This document shows positions 8,753 through 15,062 of a stretch of DNA of 44,879 nt, one piece after another; positions within the stretch are counted from its first letter, which is position 1, and each line of letters starts with the position of its first letter. Under the pieces are notes generated by a model, which was not told the DNA's origin, did no database searches, and was given only the letters and a program-made list of their open reading frames with translations. This stretch comes from a virus. The stretch spans positions 1 to 44,879 of IMG/VR virus record IMGVR_UViG_3300033148_005555. The stretch is one strand, 5' to 3'. The position numbers and the translations under genes were made by a program.

Positions 8753-8843
8753 CTGGCACCTCCCTGACCTGCAAGTCACCCGGCCATTCGTTGAACGGGA
8801 TCTTTCTGCCGCGCTCCGTGATCTGCTTCAGGAAAAATTGCAC
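8739..8843 (-). CDS. Possible 34-aa peptide gene
   Basis: A GTG-started frame encoding about 34 residues (QFFLKQITERGRKIPFNEWP and on). It bridges the otherwise empty gap between two small genes and overlaps both. The Arg/Lys-rich start and the NEWPGD ending look protein-like rather than random, but there is no good ribosome site. Low confidence. Confidence 0.3.
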   Translation of the reverse strand: MQFFLKQITERGRKIPFNEWPGDLQVREVPDAAR

Positions 8844-9157
8844 GCGAGCTGCTTCCCATCAATCTCGCCGCTGCACAGGCCGTCAATGATCTCCAGCAGC
8901 GTTTCAATGTCTCGCCTGTAATAGGTGGCGTACTCCAACAATGTCTTCAGGTGTTCCTTGTCACGTTCCGACGCTGACGGATCAACCTTGAAGCGTGTCC
9001 AGAAGCGTTTTGGCGGCAATTCATAGTGCTCAGCAACTGTAAAGTCGTAGCCATCCCTGTAGACCGATGCGAAGATTGGAATGGGGCAATTCTTGCAACG
9101 CCCTCGGACCGACCTGAGCAAGTGTGGCATCACTCGATTTCCATCAACATTCGTCAT
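8828..9157 (-). CDS. Hypothetical helical protein
   Basis: A 109-residue protein of unknown function. A CKNCPIPIF motif near the N-terminus may bind metal together with nearby residues. The C-terminal half is helical (LKTLLEYATYYRRDIETLLEII). The ATG at 9157 overlaps the TGA of the upstream 54-residue gene. A start at 9172 is also possible but ignores this coupling. Confidence 0.5.
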   Translation of the reverse strand: MTNVDGNRVMPHLLRSVRGRCKNCPIPIFASVYRDGYDFTVAEHYELPPKRFWTRFKVDPSASERDKEHLKTLLEYATYYRRDIETLLEIIDGLCSGEIDGKQLACNFS

Positions 9158-9318
9158 TTCCATCCCTCGCATTCCATATGGGAGCCCAGCCCTGTAGGCT
9201 CCGTAGGCTCAAACAACGAGGCCAGCCCACCCCACAAGTTGTCCAGCGCCTCCTGAACGTCTGGGTCCAACCTGTTGCCGTTAGATTCATTCGCGTCGTG
9301 CTTCTTATCATCAGTCAT
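9154..9318 (-). CDS. Very small hypothetical protein (54 aa)
   Basis: A 54-codon acidic gene. It starts MTDDKKHDANESNG and carries a short helix (DPDVQEALDNLWGGLASLF). AAGGA lies about nine bases before the ATG at 9318, and the stop overlaps the next ATG. It fills the space between its neighbours exactly, which supports it. Function unknown. Confidence 0.45.
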   Translation of the reverse strand: MTDDKKHDANESNGNRLDPDVQEALDNLWGGLASLFEPTEPTGLGSHMECEGWK

Positions 9319-9344
9319 GACCAGCCATCCTTACGGCGGCGCTG

Positions 9345-9698
9345 TCAAATCCCAATGTAGTTGAGCTCCACCTCAAACACGGAATCTGGAACGTGAAGAA
9401 CATCTTGGAGGTCCGCCAACGTTCCACTTAAATGGTCCCATGGGCAGCCAGTCAAGTGGCGCCCAAACACCCCAGGCTTGCGGTATGGAGGACAAGTACA
9501 TGGGTAGCGCTTCCGAAGTGCCTCAACAAGACGAGCCGTCATCAACACGGATTCCCCACCCATTAACTGTGAAGCCAAGTCCACCAAACCCTGTACCGTT
9601 GGGTCATGTGGATCGATCTCTTGGGCCAGATCACAACTGTCAGCCTGAAGCGCGTTCCAAATGGGACCCAACTTTTCGCGTAACTCTTTGTTCGTCAT
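9345..9698 (-). CDS. Hypothetical protein with Cys cluster
   Basis: A 117-residue protein. The N-terminal 70 residues are helical (TNKELREKLGPIWNAL). A central CTCPPYRKPG, with a later HLTGC, could form a small metal site. The ATG at 9698 overlaps the stop of the upstream membrane peptide gene (ATGA). A much longer frame continues upstream but reads through that gene out of frame and is rejected. Function unknown. Confidence 0.5.
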   Translation of the reverse strand: MTNKELREKLGPIWNALQADSCDLAQEIDPHDPTVQGLVDLASQLMGGESVLMTARLVEALRKRYPCTCPPYRKPGVFGRHLTGCPWDHLSGTLADLQDVLHVPDSVFEVELNYIGI

Positions 9699-9835
9699 AG
9701 GTACAAGTTCAGCAAGCGGGCCAGCCAGCCCACCATCCAGTAAAGGCCCACAACGATGAGCCCAACGGTAACACCTACCAGGATCAGGCATACAACAAAC
9801 CCAATCCAAACCGCTAACATTTGCTGAGGAGTCAT
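9695..9835 (-). CDS. Single-pass membrane peptide (46 aa)
   Basis: A 46-residue peptide that is almost wholly hydrophobic: it starts MTPQQMLAVWIGFVVCLIL, continues with VGLIVVGLYWMVGWL, and ends in a short polar tail. GAGGA precedes the ATG at 9835 by five bases. The stop overlaps the start of the next gene. Size and composition fit a small holin-like or membrane-anchoring peptide, but this is inference. Confidence 0.55.
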   Translation of the reverse strand: MTPQQMLAVWIGFVVCLILVGVTVGLIVVGLYWMVGWLARLLNLYL

Positions 9836-9837
9836 TG

Positions 9838-10011
9838 TCATCCTCTCTCCATACCCACGATAACAAAGCCAGGGGAGGCGGTGGAAGGGAGACCGTGCAA
9901 AGACCTTCCAAACAAAACGCCTCCCCCACGATGATGCGAGTGCTCATCCCGTCGCCAGTAGCTGGCGCCCCGAAAACAACCACCGGCCTGTAGACGGCTC
10001 TCAAGCATCAT
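9838..10011 (-). CDS. Possible small Gly/Arg/His-rich protein
   Basis: A 57-codon frame from the ATG at 10011, which overlaps the TGA of the upstream DDPAR gene. It ends two bases before the membrane peptide start. AAAGGA lies about eight bases upstream. The composition (FRGASYWRRDEHSHHRGGG) is unusual, and the frame could be chance. The coupling pattern on both sides is the only support. Confidence 0.35.
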   Translation of the reverse strand: MMLESRLQAGGCFRGASYWRRDEHSHHRGGGVLFGRSLHGLPSTASPGFVIVGMERG

Positions 10012-10202
10012 CGAACCGAATCCTTTGACTCCAGCTTCTTGCACACCTCGTCAATGTACTTGGCGCGGGCTGGATCATCGTCCAAGCTGCGATTCACTCG
10101 GATGGGGTGACGGTGGCTCATGATCTTCTTTGGCGCTCTGTGCAGGTGGGGAGCCTCGTACGGAATTTCGTCCCAGGGATAGTAAGGCTTGTAGTTAGGC
10201 AT
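10008..10202 (-). CDS. Small DDPARxxYI-motif protein, second copy
   Basis: A 64-residue protein. Its N-terminal half is rich in Pro, Tyr and His. Its C-terminal half carries the RSLDDDPARAKYIDEV motif shared with the gene at 4244-4444. The start at 10202 is chosen over 10208 because AGAGG is then correctly spaced. A TGTATAGTAG box lies just upstream. Function unknown. The shared tail may be an interaction motif. Confidence 0.55.
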   Translation of the reverse strand: MPNYKPYYPWDEIPYEAPHLHRAPKKIMSHRHPIRVNRSLDDDPARAKYIDEVCKKLESKDSVR

Positions 10203-10217
10203 CGTCATCCTCTATTG

Positions 10218-10227
10218 CTACTATACA
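10218..10227 (-). promoter_or_regulatory. TGTATAATAG-like box (TGTATAGTAG)
   Basis: A promoter-like box reading leftward, one mismatch from the genome consensus, about 15 bases before the ATG at 10202. It lies in the only gap between the terminase-like gene and the small-gene train, so it is well placed to start that transcript. Confidence 0.5.
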
Positions 10228-10237
10228 AACTCACGCA

Positions 10238-10891
10238 TCAGGAAGTACTGTCAGCACCCTCCACGACAGAAGCCTTCTCCAACAGCTTGCTCAGTGTCTC
10301 CAACTCCGCGGTAGTCAACACGCTCAAGTTGGCTGTCTGGACACGGACTGGACCCCCACCAGGGCCGGACAAGCGCTGATCCAACTGGTCGCTCTGCCCC
10401 AAGTACTGTTTGCCTAGCCAGATGAGCATTGTACGGTCGCCGCGCTCCGCCAGCGTCCACTGGAGACGCCTCAGGCTCACCCTGCCACGGGCCAGAGCTT
10501 TCTTAAAGCAATTAAGGTATTCATCACGGGCGAGCAGTGTGGGCTTGCTGATCCCCAAGTAATCAGCTATCTCTTCACTTGTGCACTGGTGCTCCAACAT
10601 CTTCTGTACTACATCCCAGTCAATGGGGATCGGCTTACGCCCACGGCGTTTGTCTCCATTGATCCCGGACTTGTATTGCTTGGGTGGACGATTGAGGTTG
10701 GGAAGCCGTCCAATATTGTACAGACGGTTATGGCGTTTGGCTGGTTGGGGTTTCGGTTGGCGGGCTTTGGGGTCGAGGTGCTGCCAGCAGAAGTAGTGCC
10801 CCTTATCCTTCCCGTTGGAGTGACGGCGGCAGCGGCGTCCCGTTTGGGGGTTCTTGTACTCACACTGAGGAGGAGCTTTCTTACTTGGCAT
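10238..10891 (-). CDS. Terminase small subunit-like HTH protein
   Basis: A 217-residue DNA-binding protein. The N-terminus holds a Cys/His knuckle (CEYKNPQTGRRCRRH, then FCWQH) of a kind seen in phage DNA-packaging and HTH proteins. A Lys/Arg/Pro-rich linker follows. Residues 110-185 contain a helix-turn-helix (TSEEIADYLGISKPTLLAR) and the continuation RLQWTLAERGDRTMLIWLGKQYLG, typical of terminase small-subunit-like proteins. That family recognises packaging sites on phage DNA. The ATG at 10891 overlaps the end of the upstream gene. No large subunit, portal or capsid gene is in the window, so the packaging role is a family inference. Confidence 0.65.
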   Translation of the reverse strand: MPSKKAPPQCEYKNPQTGRRCRRHSNGKDKGHYFCWQHLDPKARQPKPQPAKRHNRLYNIGRLPNLNRPPKQYKSGINGDKRRGRKPIPIDWDVVQKMLEHQCTSEEIADYLGISKPTLLARDEYLNCFKKALARGRVSLRRLQWTLAERGDRTMLIWLGKQYLGQSDQLDQRLSGPGGGPVRVQTANLSVLTTAELETLSKLLEKASVVEGADSTS

Positions 10892-11240
10892 TTGTTGAAC
10901 ATTCCTCCATGGTGAGTTCGAATGCCCAACGATCACAGCCCGGAATACGGACTAATTGCCAATGATGAGCTGTACGGTTGGGTGTACTGTAACTGTAGCG
11001 AGTACCCATAATGGAAGACAATGTTAGTGGTGAGGGTGGACGGATACGTGCCCAGGCGTTTACCACTTCGTTGAGAATGATTCGGAACACGCGCCCACGG
11101 ACGCGTTTGTTCACTCGGGCGAATCCTGAATGGACATAAGACGCGGCCGCTGGGCCCGGAAGAGCGAACAAGTAGTTTCCGCTCGGTGAATACACGGCCA
11201 CTCGGCGTGCGTACTTCTTGACGTTTCTTACACAATCCAT
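10881..11240 (-). CDS. Hypothetical protein
   Basis: A 119-residue basic protein of unknown function. It is beta-rich and has no recognised motif (RRVAVYSPSGNYLFALPG, WARIRPPSP). The ATG at 11240 has no Shine-Dalgarno sequence, and the frame is open further upstream to a promoter-like box at 11315-11324. An earlier start such as a GTG near 11310 is therefore possible. It ends by overlapping the terminase-like gene. Confidence 0.5.
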   Translation of the reverse strand: MDCVRNVKKYARRVAVYSPSGNYLFALPGPAAASYVHSGFARVNKRVRGRVFRIILNEVVNAWARIRPPSPLTLSSIMGTRYSYSTPNRTAHHWQLVRIPGCDRWAFELTMEECSTNAK

Positions 11241-11314
11241 GGGTTTGGGGAATAGTCGCGCCGGCCAGGGTGACCGAGTTTGTAATGAGCCCCGCGACAG
11301 GCTCGTTTCCACCT

Positions 11315-11324
11315 CAATTATACT
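11315..11324 (-). promoter_or_regulatory. TGTATAATAG-like box (AGTATAATTG)
   Basis: A leftward box with a perfect TATAAT core, within the end of the gene at 11347-11928 and its short downstream gap. It would drive the 119-residue gene and the terminase-like gene. Confidence 0.4.
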
Positions 11325-11346
11325 ATACCGTACGTGGGGCCGAAAG

Positions 11347-11928
11347 TCAATAGTCGCGGACTTCCCAAAACAATGTATTCCACCCCAGGACACCCACACC
11401 AATTGGGTAGGTGCTAAGTTCCACGACCGCTTGTGGATAGTTGGACATTACTTCCTCTAATTTGTCCATACTGGGTGGATCGAGAAAGAACCGCAAGATC
11501 TCCAATGCACGTATCCCCCAAACGTGGTCCATCTGGTCGTAGGCCTGACGGATACCGACCCCACTAAACAGGGCATACCGCATTATTGGGTTTGGGATGT
11601 GGGAAGGCCCACCGGCGGTGACTTCCGCCTGGAGGCAAACTCGATGGTCTGGAGAACTTTCATCGGCCAACACTTCGTTGGGCGAGTACCCCCAGCGCAC
11701 TAATCGTTGGGCGTATTCCAAAGCCCGGTGGCCAGGCACACGATACCGCTGCCCGCGGCGATCACCCGGACGAACACAGCGAAATGACACCAATGGGGGC
11801 ATAGGATCAGGCGGGCGGCTCAAGAATTCCGACAGCCACCATTGGCGCAGCCGGTTACCGAAATCCAGCCGCAGCGAGCGCGCGTAGAACTCCCGCTTGT
11901 CCTTGATTCGACGCTGTACACAAATCAT
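11347..11928 (-). CDS. Conserved hypothetical protein of the nucleotide-metabolism cluster
   Basis: A 193-residue protein whose C-terminal pattern (DKLEEVMSNYPQAVVELSTY, then NTLFWEVRDY) matches a protein type I recall in other phages without a known function. The N-terminus is basic. GGGAGGTT stands six bases before the ATG at 11928. It overlaps the end of the HD-domain gene by 74 bases, which is long but common in this genome. Its position after hydroxymethylase-like and nucleotidase genes hints at nucleotide or DNA modification, but no catalytic motif is visible. Confidence 0.55.
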   Translation of the reverse strand: MICVQRRIKDKREFYARSLRLDFGNRLRQWWLSEFLSRPPDPMPPLVSFRCVRPGDRRGQRYRVPGHRALEYAQRLVRWGYSPNEVLADESSPDHRVCLQAEVTAGGPSHIPNPIMRYALFSGVGIRQAYDQMDHVWGIRALEILRFFLDPPSMDKLEEVMSNYPQAVVELSTYPIGVGVLGWNTLFWEVRDY

Positions 11929-12421
11929 GCCAAACCTCCCTCACGCTTTCGCCCAGCGACAAGTAGGGCTTGAGGTCTTCCTTCAACGTTTTCATCCAGT
12001 CTTCAGCGAACACATTTCCGCGTGACCGCTCAATCAACGCGTAGATGAACATTTCCATCAAATCGGCGCAATGAAGGTAGTCCTTTTCCACTGGGGACAA
12101 TTGTGGGAAAGAATCACAGCAGTTACTCAGCGCTTCTTGCTCCATCTGGTCCAAGACTGCTTGCGCCCCACGATTGTTCTCCTCCAAGCGCTTCTTGGTG
12201 GCGTAAGGGATGTCGCCTGTCTCCAACTCGCCCATATCGTGGAGGAGCGCAGCCTTCAGTATGCCCACCGTCATGAATTCCTCTGGTACAATCCGCAGAA
12301 GGATTAAGGCCACACCAAAACTGTGTTCAGCCACCGATTGGGGTGTAGTCGTCTCGGCGGTGTGCCAGCGCTTGACCCGCCCCGCCATAGACGCTCGAAT
12401 CAACTTTCCAGCTTCAATCAT
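11855..12421 (-). CDS. HD-domain 5'-deoxynucleotidase (YfbR-like)
   Basis: A 188-residue HD phosphohydrolase. The metal-binding residues are visible: His33 in AEHSFG, His61-Asp62 in LLHDMGE and Asp120 in HCADLME. The RW pair at residues 18-19 is typical of YfbR-type deoxynucleoside 5'-monophosphatases. Such enzymes remove phosphate from dNMPs. In phages with modified bases, they or relatives deplete the normal nucleotide pool. GGGAGAAG precedes the ATG at 12421, which overlaps the TGA of the thymidylate synthase-like gene. That coupling supports joint action on pyrimidine pools. Confidence 0.8.
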   Translation of the reverse strand: MIEAGKLIRASMAGRVKRWHTAETTTPQSVAEHSFGVALILLRIVPEEFMTVGILKAALLHDMGELETGDIPYATKKRLEENNRGAQAVLDQMEQEALSNCCDSFPQLSPVEKDYLHCADLMEMFIYALIERSRGNVFAEDWMKTLKEDLKPYLSLGESVREVWHDLCTASNQGQAGVLRALAAAGFR

Positions 12422-13476
12422 TTCTTCTCCCTTCGCTTTTGGCGTCGCTGCTCTATCCTACCCAACCACTGAAGGCAAGCATGTTTCCAGTCTACGTGAT
12501 CGCCCATCTTTCCCAAAGCGGCGCGCGCGGCTTCAAGATCGTTCGCCTTGTACGCCCACCAGGAATTCCACATAGGCGCAGCCACCCTGTTGAGTATGGG
12601 GTTTCGGTATGGGTAATTCCGAAAGTACTCATCGCCCGAGTTGTGAATCCAAACCGCAAGCTCACCATCAAACGAATCGAAGTCGCTTATCAACGGAACG
12701 CGCGTTAGCTTGCCACTAATATACAGATCCTCGCATGAGTTCGCTGCTCCAGATATGTAGCGGTCGGCAATGTCCTCGTAGAAGTGCCAACTATTGGACA
12801 CCTGGTACATCGTCCCCACGGGAACGCCCACGCCAGCTGCCACGTACTCCAACAGGTAACTCATATGCACAGCGTTTGCACCATACGCACCCCAGATAAC
12901 ATCGTTACTGCGGTTGCATATCGTCATGCTCAGCTCCAGTTGGCCCAATGGGCCTGTAGGCCGAAGGTAGAAGTACACGTTTGTGTTGCAGGGTAAGTCT
13001 TTGGCGTTCCACACTGGGTTTAAGTCGGATTCCGCGTCCCACATCTGTAAAACCACACGCCGGTCGTGCGGGCGTTCTTTAAGCATGTGTATCACGTGCC
13101 AAAGCTGATCGTGGTCGTTAGAGTGGCGGACTTTGAAGTGGCGTCTCCAGCGGTATCCGTAGGCGCCATGGAAGATGACTCCATCGTCGCTGTATTCCTT
13201 CATGCGGCTGTTGAAGTTCGAGATCCATTGGACGTCATGTCTTCCAGCCAGCATCCATAATGCCTCGAAGAAATGGAAGTATGGATTGCAGTGGCGGATT
13301 GGATCCCAGAGAATGCGCTCCAAGGGCCTCTCGTACACGGTAGTCACAGGGCAAGGTGCCTCCCAAACGGCACCATTGCGCGAGGGCCTCTGGATTAAAT
13401 GGTGCTCTCGTTCTCGCCAATAGTGCTTGGCCCTTTCCCAAGCACCGTTCACGTTTCGTTCTTTGATAGTCCACAT
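12418..13476 (-). CDS. Thymidylate synthase / dUMP hydroxymethylase family enzyme
   Basis: A 352-residue member of the thymidylate synthase superfamily. The catalytic cysteine is Cys163 (DLPCNTNVYF). The RSND motif at residues 189-192 and the HFYEDI region fit the fold. The substrate-binding loop reads WGAYGAN where true ThyA has LGxPFN, so the specificity Asn is shifted by one. This loop type occurs in phage enzymes that hydroxymethylate rather than methylate deoxypyrimidines. The neighbours favour 5-hydroxymethyl-dUMP synthesis, but ordinary dTMP synthesis cannot be excluded. A TGTATAATAG box lies ten bases upstream of the ATG. Confidence 0.75.
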   Translation of the reverse strand: MWTIKERNVNGAWERAKHYWREREHHLIQRPSRNGAVWEAPCPVTTVYERPLERILWDPIRHCNPYFHFFEALWMLAGRHDVQWISNFNSRMKEYSDDGVIFHGAYGYRWRRHFKVRHSNDHDQLWHVIHMLKERPHDRRVVLQMWDAESDLNPVWNAKDLPCNTNVYFYLRPTGPLGQLELSMTICNRSNDVIWGAYGANAVHMSYLLEYVAAGVGVPVGTMYQVSNSWHFYEDIADRYISGAANSCEDLYISGKLTRVPLISDFDSFDGELAVWIHNSGDEYFRNYPYRNPILNRVAAPMWNSWWAYKANDLEAARAALGKMGDHVDWKHACLQWLGRIEQRRQKRREKK

Positions 13477-13485
13477 AGCTATGTC

Positions 13486-13495
13486 CTATTATACA
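13486..13495 (-). promoter_or_regulatory. TGTATAATAG box before thymidylate synthase-like gene
   Basis: A perfect copy of the genome's TGTATAATAG box, reading leftward, only nine bases from the start codon. The transcript leader would be nearly absent. It separates the nucleotide genes from the PLP and radical SAM genes upstream. Confidence 0.6.
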
Positions 13496-13497
13496 GT

Positions 13498-14316
13498 TCA
13501 AGCTCCGATGTTCCAAAATAGAACAGGTGCGCGCAACTCCTTCAAGTTCTCCACCAACCAAACCCATGTCTTCAAGTCATAGTACGCATTGCAAGGAAAT
13601 GGAGGGGCTGGACCCGGGCGCGCCTTGTCGGAGTAGGCGTATCCCTCATCCACGATTCTCACAAGTTCTCTCAACTCGTCTGGAGGCAGCGTGATCCATT
13701 TCGACAGCAGACTATACACAGTACGCTTTGACCTAGAATACCCCATATGAAGAATGAACCTCGGAAGCCTGCGTATTCTCCTTTCAAGAAAAGCCTTCCA
13801 AAAGCCCATAAGAACCCCAGTAGCTATTGTTCCCGATGATATAGGGACTACGACGGTTTTGTACTTACCGATCTCGGTCCGACAAACTTCGTCCGCCGTC
13901 TCAGTTACCGATTCAGGAATCTGTATCGCATTGGGGACCATGTATGCTCCTTCGGGCAAGTCCCGTCTCGCCCTATGATAAAGTATTGATGACCGCCCAG
14001 CAGTAAGTGGCCTGAGTTCAGCCCCCAACTGTTTAGCGCGAAACTGGGATGGGCGAAGGGTTCCCTCAGTGTCCGCCTTCAGTCGAGGGTAATACACGAT
14101 GCACTTCTTCCCGAGCGTTTCACACGCTGCTGCGACTGCCCAACCCGCTTGGGAGTGAACTGTATCCAAGACGCCAATTACGGGCTCCTGGCGCTTCCGT
14201 ATGTGAGCCAACACACCACGAGCTTTACTGAATTTTGGGCCACCGATACAGCAGAGGTCCTCTCGCTTTACGTACATTCCATGGTATTCTTTCACGGGAG
14301 TCGATTTCAACCTCAT
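13498..14316 (-). CDS. PLP-dependent enzyme, ACC deaminase/D-cysteine desulfhydrase-like (copy 1)
   Basis: A 272-residue fold-type-II PLP enzyme, related to ACC deaminase, D-cysteine desulfhydrase and the tryptophan synthase beta family. The N-terminus has the family signature YVKREDLCC followed by GPKFSKARG, where the first Lys aligns with the Schiff-base lysine. The phosphate-binding loop is PISSGTIATG. The start at 14316 follows the stop of copy 2 closely and has GGAG upstream. A longer frame is possible but overlaps copy 2. It is about 50 residues shorter than bacterial relatives. Copies 1 and 2 share their plan and the exact end VLFWNIGA. It probably acts on amino-acid-like groups, perhaps on DNA bases. 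Confidence 0.7.
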   Translation of the reverse strand: MRLKSTPVKEYHGMYVKREDLCCIGGPKFSKARGVLAHIRKRQEPVIGVLDTVHSQAGWAVAAACETLGKKCIVYYPRLKADTEGTLRPSQFRAKQLGAELRPLTAGRSSILYHRARRDLPEGAYMVPNAIQIPESVTETADEVCRTEIGKYKTVVVPISSGTIATGVLMGFWKAFLERRIRRLPRFILHMGYSRSKRTVYSLLSKWITLPPDELRELVRIVDEGYAYSDKARPGPAPPFPCNAYYDLKTWVWLVENLKELRAPVLFWNIGA

Positions 14317-14320
14317 AGAA

Positions 14321-15061
14321 TCACGCTCCAATATTCCAGAACAAAACTTTGCCGCGAAGCTGGTCTCTATTTTCAACCAACCACTTCCATGCTTTTGCCT
14401 CATAATAGGGCGACGCGGGGAATGGAACTCTAATACGAGATTGATCGTCGTACTGGTAACCCAAATCTACGTACTTCAACCAGAACGTTGGGCGAACGTA
14501 ACGCGAGTATCCCAAAACCCCATACACGCGTTCCCTTTGAACTACCCTCATCAACCCGGCCAAGTGAACTCCAACGCCCACAGGAACCACCAAAACGTCT
14601 GGGCGTCCCCAACGGTCCAGCGTCTTCTGGTATTGCTCGGCAACTTCCAAACGCGTCTCTTCCAACCGGAAACCAGCGGGCATAAAATAACAAGACTTAA
14701 ACTCATCCTTCGCATGAGCAGTCATTATCGCCTGACGCGTCGCCATTGTAGGCCAAAGATCTGCCCCAAACTCCTTCTTTGCACGCATTTGTTGGGGCGG
14801 GATTGTCTTCTGGCCCTTGTACGTTGGATACACTATGGTACAACGGATCTTCAACTCGTTACAGCAAATCGCGGTAACCAACCCATTCAATGATCTGAAC
14901 GTATCCACACAAACAACATGACGTGGCCGCGGGTTCATACCCTTCAGGTGTCTCCAAGCGCCACGAATCTTGGACAATTTCACCATGTCGCAGCAAAGAT
15001 CTTCTCGCTTCACCCAAACCCCATCGTACTTCTCCACAGGCGTGTAGTCCAACAGCTTCAT
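14321..15061 (-). CDS. PLP-dependent enzyme, ACC deaminase/D-cysteine desulfhydrase-like (copy 2)
   Basis: A 246-residue paralog of the next gene. It starts MKLLDYTPVEKYDGVWVKRE and has the Schiff-base region VKLSKIRG. The phosphate loop VPVGVGVHLAG is altered from the usual Gly/Ser-rich form. It ends with VLFWNIGA, like copy 1. The ATG at 15061 is one base after the radical SAM stop, so translation is coupled to it. Two diverged tandem copies suggest a heteromer or two successive reactions. Neighbours suggest DNA base hypermodification, but amino-acid catabolism is an alternative. Confidence 0.7.
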   Translation of the reverse strand: MKLLDYTPVEKYDGVWVKREDLCCDMVKLSKIRGAWRHLKGMNPRPRHVVCVDTFRSLNGLVTAICCNELKIRCTIVYPTYKGQKTIPPQQMRAKKEFGADLWPTMATRQAIMTAHAKDEFKSCYFMPAGFRLEETRLEVAEQYQKTLDRWGRPDVLVVPVGVGVHLAGLMRVVQRERVYGVLGYSRYVRPTFWLKYVDLGYQYDDQSRIRVPFPASPYYEAKAWKWLVENRDQLRGKVLFWNIGA

Positions 15062-15062
15062 C

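Noticed and set aside
9698-10004. Long N-terminal extension of the gene at 9345-9698
   Set aside because: It overlaps two small coupled genes out of frame and its composition is not protein-like.
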